Origin: Eudoraea sp.
Lineage (GTDB): Bacteria; Bacteroidota; Bacteroidia; Flavobacteriales; Flavobacteriaceae
DNA length: 13,292 bases
NCBI GenBank assembly: GCA_013042125.1
Contig: JABDQS010000123.1
Span: 1-13,292, forward strand
Reading direction: 5' to 3'
Part shown: one piece after another, positions 6,970 to 13,292 of the stretch
How positions within the stretch are numbered: position 1 is the first letter of the stretch
How the letters are laid out: each line of letters starts with the position of its first letter
Made by a program: the position numbers and the translations under genes
The notes under the pieces: generated by a model
What the model was told of the DNA's origin: nothing
Database searches by the model: none
Seen by the model: the letters and a program-made list of their open reading frames with translations, nothing else

Positions 6970-7644
6970 TCATTCAAGAAGATCGGGACGCAATTTTTGC
7001 GTCCTGGCATAGGCCTTTTCTTCCCGCCAGTCCTCTATGGCCTTAAAATTACCTCCCAGGAGAACGTCCGGTACCTTAAGCCCTTTGTATTCTCTGGGTC
7101 TTGTGTATACGGGAGGCGCCAGTAAATTATCCTGAAATGTGTCTGTTAAGGCCGAAGTTTCATCATTAAGAACACCTGGAAGAAGTCTTATGACAGCGTC
7201 GCAAAGTACCGCAGCACCGAGTTCACCGCCAGATAGTACATAGTCCCCAATAGAGATTTCCCTTGTAATAAGGGTATCTCTTACCCGCTGATCTACTCCT
7301 TTATAATGCCCGCAAAGCAAAATTATATTCTTTAATAAAGACAAAGAATTAGCCATTTTTTGATTGAGTGTCTTCCCATCCGGACTCAGGTAAATAATCT
7401 CATCGTATTCCCTTTCCGACCTCAGTTTCTGGATACATTTATCTATGGGTTCTATCATTAATACCATTCCGGCCCCACCACCAAATTGATAATCATCTAC
7501 CTGATTGTAATTTCCCAGGGAAAATTCCCTTAAATTATGAATATGAATCTCAACTAGTTCTTTTTCAATGGCCCTCTTTAAAATGGAGGCCTCGAATGGA
7601 CTTTTTAATATATCGGGAACAACAGTGATAATATCAATTCGCAT
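6970..7644 (-). CDS. trmD: tRNA (guanine-37-N1)-methyltransferase TrmD
   Basis: TrmD methylates N1 of G37, next to the anticodon, using S-adenosylmethionine, and so prevents +1 frameshifting. The 224-residue protein is a SPOUT-family enzyme with the trefoil-knot motifs intact: [13 protein letters not shown] (50-62), [12 protein letters not shown] (110-121), and [13 protein letters not shown] (129-141). Arg153 and Asp168 (in LTDTF) sit where the catalytic Arg154 and Asp169 of the E. coli enzyme lie. APPVYTRP (176-183) begins the C-terminal domain. The ATG at 7644 gives the standard N-terminus [10 protein letters not shown]. It follows the GNAT gene after 33 bases with no -7 box in between, so the two are probably co-transcribed. 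It precedes rplS. The function is essential in most bacteria. Confidence 0.96.
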   Translation of the reverse strand: MRIDIITVVPDILKSPFEASILKRAIEKELVEIHIHNLREFSLGNYNQVDDYQFGGGAGMVLMIEPIDKCIQKLRSEREYDEIIYLSPDGKTLNQKMANSLSLLKNIILLCGHYKGVDQRVRDTLITREISIGDYVLSGGELGAAVLCDAVIRLLPGVLNDETSALTDTFQDNLLAPPVYTRPREYKGLKVPDVLLGGNFKAIEDWREEKAYARTQKLRPDLLE

Positions 7645-7677
7645 ATCAAAATCAAATATTAGTAGTTGGAATATCTC

Positions 7678-8124
7678 TTAGACTGCCGTCCAAAAGTAAT
7701 GAAAACAATGAACATCCTTTTGCCATCCCATTCGCTCGTATAATGCTTGCGCCGGATTATCAAGTGCGGTTTCCAGGGCTAATCCCTTAAAGCCCTTCAA
7801 TTGACAGTATTCCTGTGAAGTGCGCAACAGGGCTTCACCTATCCCCATTTTTCTATGAGCTTTCACTACATAGAGATCATTTAAAATAAATATAGGTTGT
7901 AAGGAAACAGTTGAAAAACTGGGAAACAATTGTACAAAGCCGGTTGCTTCCTCTCCATTTAGACTCAGGAACAACACAGATTCGTTCTTTTGGAGGCGTT
8001 CTTCCAAAAATTGAGTCGCCCCTTTTATGTCAGAATCTTGTTTATAGAATACCCTGTATGCATCCAGTAAGGGTGCCAATACAGGAATATGCTCAGATTG
8101 CGACCGAATTATTGTAACAGCCAT
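7678..8124 (-). CDS. GNAT family N-acetyltransferase
   Basis: This 148-residue protein is a single GNAT domain that would transfer an acetyl group from acetyl-CoA to an amino group; its substrate is unknown. The acetyl-CoA pyrophosphate loop is visible as AHRKMGIGEALL (89-100), preceded by the beta strand FILNDLYV (79-86), and the C-terminal part LYERMGW (129-135) is the usual GNAT motif B. Its length is ordinary for the family. It starts with ATG at 8124, only 9 bases after a predicted terminator that closes the upstream coiled-coil gene, and lies 33 bases before trmD. It may depend on read-through or an undetected promoter. I see nothing tying it to ribosomal proteins beyond its place next to trmD. 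Confidence 0.85.
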   Translation of the reverse strand: MAVTIIRSQSEHIPVLAPLLDAYRVFYKQDSDIKGATQFLEERLQKNESVLFLSLNGEEATGFVQLFPSFSTVSLQPIFILNDLYVVKAHRKMGIGEALLRTSQEYCQLKGFKGLALETALDNPAQALYERMGWQKDVHCFHYFWTAV

Positions 8125-8133
8125 AATACCAAT

Positions 8134-8158
8134 AAAAAAGCCCCTTACGGAGCTTTTT
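8134..8158 (-). terminator. Intrinsic terminator after the coiled-coil gene
   Basis: On the minus strand the RNA forms AGCUCC-GUAA-GGGGCU, a hairpin with one G-U pair and a GNRA-type tetraloop, followed by six U. It begins directly after the stop codon at 8162-8160 and stands immediately before the GNAT start, so it could act as a partial terminator inside a longer transcript. Confidence 0.8.
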
Positions 8159-8159
8159 A

Positions 8160-8780
8160 TTATTTTGATTTACGATATTTATTGATCTCATCCTGTAGCT
8201 GCCTGCTGATACGTTGTTCACGCTCCAGAGCTCTTCTTCTGTGATCTTCGTATTCCGATTCCAGATCCGCCAGATTACTCTTCGCCTCTTGGGTAAGAAC
8301 GTTACTCTGCCGGAATTTGAAAATAAACAGGAATAATAACAAGAGTAGTCCAAGGATCACGGTCCATAAAATAACATTATAAGTGGCCTTGGATACTTGT
8401 GCTCCCAGAAGGGACATGCTATCTTTCTCATCTGTTACGGAAGCTAGATTTGTAGTTGTTTCTGATAATTTTTCATTCAGGGAGGCAATGGTGCTTTCCT
8501 GAGTACTGATGACGCCCTGTAATTGTGTTGCTTTCTTATTTGCCACATTTATGGTATCTATCACATTTTGTCTAAGCTTGTCGAGGTTTAGCGTCCGAAC
8601 TACTTCATAGCGCTTCCCATCTGCCCGGTAATTTCCGGATTTCTGGTAGAGATAATCAAATTGTGAATTGATGGTACCCCCATCTAAGGAAGGTTGTTCA
8701 GCAGCAGCGTCGGTTTGAGCGAAGGAAAGTGCACTGCAAAATATAACTATAACAAAAAATAGATTTCTAAAATACCCCAT
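8160..8780 (-). CDS. Membrane-anchored coiled-coil protein of unknown function (trmD neighbourhood)
   Basis: This 206-residue protein has no recognisable enzyme domain. It has a signal peptide (MGYFRNLFFVIVIFCSALSF, cleavage likely after Ala21) and a short periplasmic region with the motif GTINSQFDYLYQKSGNYR (35-52). A helical, Ser/Thr/Glu-rich coiled-coil stretch (about 65-125) leads to a strong transmembrane helix (about 134-155). A charged cytoplasmic coiled coil (about 160-200, with YEDHRRRALEREQRI) and a basic end complete it. I recall similar flavobacterial proteins being labelled 'tRNA (guanine-N1)-methyltransferase' in databases, most likely by transfer from adjacent trmD; nothing here supports that, as there is no SPOUT motif. 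It is flanked by terminators on both sides, so it is probably transcribed alone with some read-through into GNAT and trmD. A structural or scaffold role is inference. Confidence 0.8.
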   Translation of the reverse strand: MGYFRNLFFVIVIFCSALSFAQTDAAAEQPSLDGGTINSQFDYLYQKSGNYRADGKRYEVVRTLNLDKLRQNVIDTINVANKKATQLQGVISTQESTIASLNEKLSETTTNLASVTDEKDSMSLLGAQVSKATYNVILWTVILGLLLLLFLFIFKFRQSNVLTQEAKSNLADLESEYEDHRRRALEREQRISRQLQDEINKYRKSK

Positions 8781-8794
8781 TCTAGGTCGTTCTT

Positions 8795-8806
8795 AGTATT
8801 AATACT
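8795..8806. repeat. 12-bp perfect palindrome upstream of the coiled-coil gene
   Basis: AGTATTAATACT is self-complementary and lies 14 bases upstream of the ATG at 8780. No full TAnnTTTG box is seen for this gene; TACTTTAG nearby on the minus strand has one mismatch. The palindrome could be an operator, but this is unproven. Confidence 0.3.
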
Positions 8807-8847
8807 GATTTAGGAAAAGCTAAAGTACTCCAATATTAGCAATTACG

Positions 8848-8889
8848 AAAAAAAAATCCATGTACATAGCCTCTCGTTCTTATGTACGT
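8848..8889 (-). terminator. Intrinsic terminator after the GAPDH gene
   Basis: ATGTACATA (8860-8868) pairs with TATGTACGT (8881-8889) across a 12-base loop. On the minus strand the hairpin is followed, after three bases, by nine T (A-run at 8848-8856). It lies 33 bases past the stop codon of the GAPDH gene. The stem is AT-rich, so it is weaker than the others in the window. Confidence 0.6.
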
Positions 8890-8921
8890 ACGTAAACCTC
8901 TATTGGATTGCAAAGGGTCAA

Positions 8922-10373
8922 TTAATAATAGGTAAAGCGTCTTACTTTGGCAATATACTTTGCTAATCTTATTACCTGGTGGGCATACCCAAATTCATTA
9001 TCATACCAAACATAAAGAACAACGTTCTTGCCATCGGGAGACACAATGGTCGCCATACTGTCATAAATGGCCGGTGCCGAGGTGCCAATGATATCAGAAG
9101 ATACCAGTTCATTGCTCAAAGAATATTTGATTTGCTCAACAAGATCACCTTCAAGAGCATATTTCTTGACAATAGTATTTATTCCATCCTTAGAGGTCGT
9201 ATTCTTCACTTCCAGATTCAATATGGCCAACGAACCATTAGGTACCGGAACCCTTATAGCATTAGATGTTAGTTTTCCTTCCAATGCAGGAATCGCTTTT
9301 GAAACTGCCTTGCCTGCACCTGTCTCTGTAATTACCATATTAAGTGCAGCTGCTCTCCCCCGGCGGTACTTGCCATGCATATTATCTACAAGATTCTGAT
9401 CATTTGTATATGCATGTATGGTTTCTAAATGCCCTTTTATAATTCCAAGTGAATCCTCTACCACTTTTAAAATAGGTGTGATCGCGTTTGTAGTGCAGGA
9501 AGCCGCAGAATAGATTTTAGTGGTGTCCGGATTAAATTCTCGCTGATTTACCCCATGTACGATGTTAGGCACATCCTTGCCCGGAGCTGTAAGTAATACC
9601 TTATCTACTCCCTTGGACTTTAAATGTCGAGAAAGCGATTTTGAATCTCTATAAGCTCCCGTATTATCTATTACCAGGGCCTTTTGAATGCCAAACTGCG
9701 TATAGTCTACCTCTTCGGGGGCATTTGCAGATATCATATGGACTGTAGTGCCATTGATCAGCAATGCCTTATTTTTCAGGTCGGTCTCTACGGTTCCGCT
9801 AAACGGACCGTGTACAGAATCTGTCCGTAATAGCATAGCTCTTTTTTCCAAGACCTCAGCTGTTAGCGATCCCCTGGTTACAACAGCCCTCAACCTCATT
9901 TGATTCCCTTTGCCGGTTTTCGCCATTAATTTTCTGGCAAGCAGTCTTCCTATCCTCCCAAAACCATATAAGATCACATCTTTGGGTTCTATCTCTTTGC
10001 TATTATGCGCATCCTTTAATTTATCTACTACAAAGGCCTTTACATTGCTGTATTGAGTTTCATCCTCAGAATGGTACTCATAGGTCAGTTTTCCAATGTC
10101 TAATTTTGATGGTGGTAGTTTCAGATCGTTTATGGCCCTTAAGATCTCTACTGAATCAAAAATTGAAATTGGTTTTTGAACAAATTCTCCGGCATATTCA
10201 TGTAAATTGATGATCTCACTAACAGGTTTATCAATGATCTGATTTTTAAAGAGTACTACTTCAATGGCCCTGTCATACCAAAGATCACTGATTATCTTAA
10301 TGAATTCTGTGGTTGCTTTTCTTCTGTCTGCCTGAAATGCCAGCTCTTTTTCGTAGGATGAGATCTTCTTCAT
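8922..10373 (-). CDS. gap: Long-form glyceraldehyde-3-phosphate dehydrogenase with N-terminal extension
   Basis: This 483-residue enzyme interconverts glyceraldehyde-3-phosphate and 1,3-bisphosphoglycerate. The catalytic half is complete: YGFGRIGR (136-143) for the dinucleotide, ASCTTN (291-296) with nucleophile Cys293, His320 in HAYTNDQ, RVPVPNGS (374-381) and WYDNEFGY (456-463). Standard GAPDHs have about 330 residues; here about 130 residues precede the Rossmann fold, a helical, charged extension found in long-form GAPDHs such as Corynebacterium GapB, which acts in gluconeogenesis. After the second Rossmann strand the sequence is AVVTRGS, with Arg167 where NAD-specific enzymes have Asp, suggesting NADP use. 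The ATG at 10373 lies just behind a good promoter and the gene ends at its own terminator, so it is monocistronic. Direction of flux and cofactor are inference. Confidence 0.88.
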   Translation of the reverse strand: MKKISSYEKELAFQADRRKATTEFIKIISDLWYDRAIEVVLFKNQIIDKPVSEIINLHEYAGEFVQKPISIFDSVEILRAINDLKLPPSKLDIGKLTYEYHSEDETQYSNVKAFVVDKLKDAHNSKEIEPKDVILYGFGRIGRLLARKLMAKTGKGNQMRLRAVVTRGSLTAEVLEKRAMLLRTDSVHGPFSGTVETDLKNKALLINGTTVHMISANAPEEVDYTQFGIQKALVIDNTGAYRDSKSLSRHLKSKGVDKVLLTAPGKDVPNIVHGVNQREFNPDTTKIYSAASCTTNAITPILKVVEDSLGIIKGHLETIHAYTNDQNLVDNMHGKYRRGRAAALNMVITETGAGKAVSKAIPALEGKLTSNAIRVPVPNGSLAILNLEVKNTTSKDGINTIVKKYALEGDLVEQIKYSLSNELVSSDIIGTSAPAIYDSMATIVSPDGKNVVLYVWYDNEFGYAHQVIRLAKYIAKVRRFTYY

Positions 10374-10397
10374 GTAGGTTGTTATTTAAAATTGCGG

Positions 10398-10429
10398 CAA
10401 AATTATATATTTCAAACGTTTTCGCACAA
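10398..10429 (-). promoter_or_regulatory. gap: Predicted promoter of the GAPDH gene (TTG-N21-TAATTTTG)
   Basis: On the minus strand TTG (10429-10427) is followed after 21 bases by TAATTTTG (10405-10398), within the accepted spacing range for Bacteroidetes promoters. The leader would be about 20 bases to the ATG at 10373. Confidence 0.65.
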
Positions 10430-10441
10430 TCATTTCGTATT

Positions 10442-10470
10442 AAAAAAGCGCACCAAATTTGGTGCGCTTT
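10442..10470 (-). terminator. Intrinsic terminator after degP (26-bp perfect palindrome)
   Basis: Positions 10445-10470 form a perfect 26-base palindrome; each arm includes AAAGCGCACC and the centre is AAATTT. On the minus strand it is followed by a run of six T. It lies 20 bases after the degP stop and only 13 bases before the GAPDH promoter. The symmetric flanks allow termination in both directions. Confidence 0.9.
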
Positions 10471-10489
10471 GATATTGAATAACAATTGG

Positions 10490-11884
10490 TTATTGAAAAA
10501 TATATCGCATCCGTTCACCATCTTCATTTACGATCGTAAATAAAGTCTTGCTGTTTCTGCTGATCCTTCCAAAAAGGAATCTCGCTTCCTGAATGTCGTC
10601 AATGGTTTCGCCATTCACCTCCAGTATTACCTTGCCTTTTAGATCGTATTCCCGATAAGTTTCAGGTACTCCTGTTACTTTGACACCCTTTTCGGTTTTA
10701 TAGAGTTTTTTATCTTTTTCGGTGAGATTTTTTACCTCCAAGCCCATTACCGGCAATTCTAATCGCTGTAACTTTTTTAAAGTAACAGGAACTTCTAAAA
10801 CGTCCCCATCTCTATTGATGGTCACTTGAACAATATCTCCCGGGCGTTTAGTAGACAGATAACCTGTAAGATCTGCAAATTTGCGAACCTTTATTTCATC
10901 AACCTGTTTGATGATATCTCCCCTTAATAATTCGGCATCATCAGCACCAGAACCCTCTTCGATCCCGTCTACATAGACTCCTTCAATATTGTTGATGCCA
11001 TTTTCAATGGCATAGGGAGTTCTAAGTCCGGGGGCCGTAATACCCAATAGTCCTTTCTGAACATTTCCGAATTCCAAAATGTCCTCCACGACCTTTTTTG
11101 CAATGTTACTTGGTACGGCAAAAGAATAGCCAACGTAGGAGCCTGTTTGAGAGGTGATCGCTGTATTGATACCTATAAGATCCCCGCTTGTATTGACAAG
11201 AGCTCCACCACTGTTGCCGGGATTGACGGCAGCATCTGTCTGGATAAAGGATTGGTCCACTCCTCCAAGAGCCCTTGCTTTGGCACTAACAATACCTGCG
11301 GTAACCGTAGAGGTAAGATTAAAAGGGTTCCCCACAGCCAATACCCATTCTCCAACCTTTGTGTTATCCGAATCTCCAAATGCCAGATAAGGTAAGGATC
11401 TGTCCGAATCTATCTTTATCAATGCAATATCTGTATTGGGGTCAGAACCAATAAGTTCTGCGTCATATGTCTTGTTGTTATTCAAGGTCACCTTTAGTTC
11501 ACTCGCCTTTGCAATGACATGGTTGTTTGTAACAATGTAACCATCTGGTGAAATTATGACCCCGGAACCTGTTCCAATTTGTGGGACCTGTCTGCCTCCG
11601 GATCCGTAAAAAAAGTCAAGTAAGCTGGATTGTTTTGTACTCAGGGACATATTTTTCACATGCACCACGGCATTTACGGTTTTTTCCGCAGCAAGGGAGA
11701 AACCGACCTCATTAACGTCAGCTCCCATGATTGAATTATCCGGGTTGCTGGTCTGGAAAATCGGGATGTCATTACCCGTATATGCAAACACCGGTTTAGA
11801 ATTCTCTAAAAATAGTACATAGGTTCCTAAAGTGATAGCCCCTCCAAATATGGCTACCAACAATAAACTTGCAATTCTTTTCAT
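10490..11884 (-). CDS. degP: DegP/HtrA-type periplasmic serine protease with PDZ domains
   Basis: This 464-residue protein belongs to the HtrA family of envelope quality-control proteases and chaperones that degrade misfolded periplasmic proteins. It begins with a hydrophobic segment (about residues 4-26), which is either a signal peptide or a membrane anchor; no clear cleavage site is visible. The trypsin-like domain has the full triad: His122 in VTNNHV, Asp152 in NTDIALIKI and Ser225 in NPGNSGGALV. PDZ1 covers about 278-372 (GLLGI, with LLRGDIIKQVDEIKV) and PDZ2 about 378-464 (GKVILEVNGETI). The activity motif regions look intact. The ATG at 11884 is followed by a basic MKR start. It is divergent from dapF. 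I find no full TAnnTTTG box for it; an alternative sigma factor is possible. DegQ or DegS-like paralogues cannot be excluded. Confidence 0.9.
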   Translation of the reverse strand: MKRIASLLLVAIFGGAITLGTYVLFLENSKPVFAYTGNDIPIFQTSNPDNSIMGADVNEVGFSLAAEKTVNAVVHVKNMSLSTKQSSLLDFFYGSGGRQVPQIGTGSGVIISPDGYIVTNNHVIAKASELKVTLNNNKTYDAELIGSDPNTDIALIKIDSDRSLPYLAFGDSDNTKVGEWVLAVGNPFNLTSTVTAGIVSAKARALGGVDQSFIQTDAAVNPGNSGGALVNTSGDLIGINTAITSQTGSYVGYSFAVPSNIAKKVVEDILEFGNVQKGLLGITAPGLRTPYAIENGINNIEGVYVDGIEEGSGADDAELLRGDIIKQVDEIKVRKFADLTGYLSTKRPGDIVQVTINRDGDVLEVPVTLKKLQRLELPVMGLEVKNLTEKDKKLYKTEKGVKVTGVPETYREYDLKGKVILEVNGETIDDIQEARFLFGRISRNSKTLFTIVNEDGERMRYIFQ

Positions 11885-11928
11885 TTGATTCTAGGTTTAA
11901 ATTTTACTTAAAATTAAAAGTTTTGATC

Positions 11929-11941
11929 GGAAAACATTTCC
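11929..11941. repeat. 13-base inverted repeat between degP and dapF
   Basis: GGAAAACATTTCC consists of two 5-base arms (GGAAA / TTTCC) around ACA. It sits 45 bases upstream of the degP start, in the 124-base divergent region, where a regulator of degP could bind. Evidence is the symmetry and position only. Confidence 0.3.
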
Positions 11942-11985
11942 CTTTAACTACTTTTTAACTGCTAAAAATACCTTAAATAATGTCC

Positions 11986-11993
11986 TATCTTTG
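11986..11993 (+). promoter_or_regulatory. dapF: Predicted -7 box for dapF
   Basis: TATCTTTG matches TAnnTTTG and ends 15 bases before the ATG at 12009, giving a leader of about 10 bases. There is no -33 TTG at the expected distance. Its terminal TTG is in frame with dapF and should not be read as the start. Confidence 0.55.
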
Positions 11994-12008
11994 TACCTTG
12001 ATTTTGCT

Positions 12009-12785
12009 ATGGAACTACACTTTCACAAATACCAGGGAACCGGAAATGATTTTATCATTCTGGATAACAGATCCCTTCAATTCCCTAAAAACGACAACAA
12101 CTTGGTAGCTCGTTTATGCGATCGTCGTTTTGGAATAGGGGCAGATGGTTTGCTTTTGCTTGAAGAGGACAGTTCTTCCGATTTTAACATGGTCTATTTT
12201 AATTCTGATGGAAATCTGGGATCCATGTGTGGAAATGGCGGGCGATGCCTTGTAGCTTTCGCGAATACCCTGGGTTTGGTTGATGGAAAAGTACAGTTTA
12301 TGGCTAGTGACGGACTTCATGAGGCCAACATTGTGGGGGAGGATGTATCTTTAAAAATGTCTGACGTATCAAGGATCAATAAAAAAAGAAATGCCTTTTT
12401 TTTAAATACAGGTTCTCCGCACCATGTGCAACTAGTTAAGAATCTCAATGAATTTGAAGTTGTCAAAGAAGGAAGACGAATTCGATTCGGGATCTATGGA
12501 GAAAAGGGGAGTAATATTAATTTTGTAGAGCAACTAGCCCCCAATACATTTATGGTAAGAACCTATGAACGGGGAGTAGAAGACGAGACCTATTCTTGTG
12601 GAACAGGGGTAACGGCCGTAGCTTTGGCCATGCATTATGCAGAAAAGACCGAAAATACAGAGGTTAACATTATGACAAAGGGAGGAGATCTGAGTGTTCG
12701 TTTTAATACGGCAAAGAAAGGATATGAAGATGTAGTATTAACGGGTCCCGCAAAATTTGTCTACAAAGGCACAGTAGAATGGTAG
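12009..12785 (+). CDS. dapF: Diaminopimelate epimerase
   Basis: DapF converts LL-diaminopimelate to meso-diaminopimelate, the precursor of lysine and of peptidoglycan cross-links, by a cofactor-free two-base mechanism. From the ATG at 12009 the protein has 258 residues. Both catalytic cysteines are in place: the first in SMCGNGGRC and the second in YSCGTGVTAVA. The N-terminus MELHFHKYQGTGNDFIILDNR contains the family's GTGNDF motif, and RFGIGADGLL follows. The frame extends six codons upstream to TTG at 11991, but that codon is the end of the promoter box. It is divergent from degP and its end overlaps the next gene by 7 bases, so they form an operon. The enzyme is cytoplasmic and probably essential. 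Confidence 0.95.
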   Translation: MELHFHKYQGTGNDFIILDNRSLQFPKNDNNLVARLCDRRFGIGADGLLLLEEDSSSDFNMVYFNSDGNLGSMCGNGGRCLVAFANTLGLVDGKVQFMASDGLHEANIVGEDVSLKMSDVSRINKKRNAFFLNTGSPHHVQLVKNLNEFEVVKEGRRIRFGIYGEKGSNINFVEQLAPNTFMVRTYERGVEDETYSCGTGVTAVALAMHYAEKTENTEVNIMTKGGDLSVRFNTAKKGYEDVVLTGPAKFVYKGTVEW

Positions 12786-13292
12786 ATCTTGTCGGACAGA
12801 AAGTAGTGCTTCGTGCCTTGGAACCGGAAGACCTCGAATTCCTGTATACGTTGGAGAATGATACCGGTCTATGGGAAATTAGCGGTACTCAAACACCTTA
12901 TTCCAAACATATTCTAAAGAAATATCTCGAAAATGCTCACCGAGATATTTATGAGGTAAAGCAACTTAGATTGGCAATATGTGATAAGAAAGGAATTTTA
13001 ATGGGCCTGATAGATCTATTCGACTTTGATCCTAAAAATGAACGCATAGGTCTGGGAATTGTGGTATTGAAGGAGAAGAACAGAAATCAGGGTTTGGGTG
13101 CTGAGGCCATTGAACTAATTACCTCATTTGCCTTTTCATCACTACAGGTCAGACAAATTTATGTCAATGTCCTGGAAGACAATTTAGCCAGTATTCATCT
13201 TTTTAATAAAATGGGATTCTCACAGACAGGAATTAGGAAAGAATGGATACGATCTGATGGCCAATTCAAAAATGAATACCTATTTCAAAAGT
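12779..13292 (+). CDS. GNAT family N-acetyltransferase, 3' end beyond the window
   Basis: An ATG at 12779, inside the last codons of dapF, opens a frame that runs to the window edge with no stop: 171 residues plus one base. It looks like a RimJ/SpeG-type GNAT: LRALEPEDLEFLYTLEN (11-27) is the usual N-terminal helix, the acetyl-CoA loop is NRNQGLGAEA (101-110), and NVLEDNLASIHLFNKMGF (130-147) is the characteristic C-terminal motif with its Asn. The length is already near full (about 170-185 residues for such proteins), so only a few residues should be missing. The 7-base overlap with dapF implies co-expression and translational coupling. The acetyl acceptor (protein N-terminus, polyamine or cell-wall amine) is unknown. 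Confidence 0.85.
   Translation, partial: MVDLVGQKVVLRALEPEDLEFLYTLENDTGLWEISGTQTPYSKHILKKYLENAHRDIYEVKQLRLAICDKKGILMGLIDLFDFDPKNERIGLGIVVLKEKNRNQGLGAEAIELITSFAFSSLQVRQIYVNVLEDNLASIHLFNKMGFSQTGIRKEWIRSDGQFKNEYLFQK

Noticed and set aside
6960..6975. Small hairpin (GAATGA / TCATTC) at the trmD stop codon
   Set aside because: Six base pairs, AT-rich and with no T-run after it; not a convincing terminator.
9067..9399. 110-codon plus-strand open frame within the GAPDH gene
   Set aside because: Antisense to the conserved catalytic domain; no independent support.
1..13292. Search for defence islands, CRISPR arrays, transposons, phage genes, tRNA or rRNA
   Set aside because: All long open frames are accounted for by housekeeping or envelope families, and no repeat arrays, transposase motifs or cloverleaf sequences were seen.

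Overview
The window is chromosomal housekeeping DNA from a member of the Bacteroidota, most probably a marine-type Flavobacteriaceae. Three things point there: the protein families (DUF6048, DUF6452, a short RlmL-type methyltransferase without RlmK, and a long-form GAPDH), the AT-rich intergenic DNA, and repeated matches to the Bacteroidetes promoter (TAnnTTTG -7 box, sometimes with a TTG -33 element). The family-level call is inference from sequence character. There is no sign of phage, plasmid, insertion sequence, CRISPR, tRNA or rRNA, and no gene-free stretch over 300 bases.

Layout, left to right. The 3' end of a hemolysin III/PAQR gene (+) is followed by a ZIP-family metal transporter (-) and a divergent 23S rRNA m2G methyltransferase of the RlmL type (+). 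A three-gene minus-strand operon comes next: rlmD (23S rRNA m5U methyltransferase), a DUF6452 lipoprotein and a DUF6048 exported, possibly beta-barrel protein. Ornithine aminotransferase rocD (+) then converges on a minus-strand block: a membrane-anchored coiled-coil protein, a GNAT acetyltransferase, trmD and rplS. Further right are a long GAPDH (-) and a DegP/HtrA protease (-). The window ends with dapF (+), which overlaps a second GNAT gene cut by the window edge.

How the genes work together. RlmL, RlmD, TrmD and L19 make this a translation-centred neighbourhood (rRNA modification, tRNA G37 methylation, large-subunit protein). DapF supplies meso-diaminopimelate for peptidoglycan and lysine; DegP, the DUF6452/DUF6048 pair and the coiled-coil protein act at or beyond the inner membrane. 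RocD joins ornithine to glutamate semialdehyde and proline metabolism. The long GAPDH is probably a gluconeogenic, NADP-linked form.

Start sites. Three genes (ZIP, rlmD, dapF) have an in-frame TTG just upstream of a good ATG, and in each case that TTG is the end of a predicted TAnnTTTG promoter box. I therefore annotate the downstream ATG. I found no convincing new defence or mobile system. The most interesting items are a four-cysteine insertion in RocD, the extended GAPDH with an altered cofactor-binding position, the rlmD-DUF6452-DUF6048 envelope operon, the trmD-linked coiled-coil protein, and the promoter architecture (back-to-back -7 boxes, a probable leaderless mRNA).
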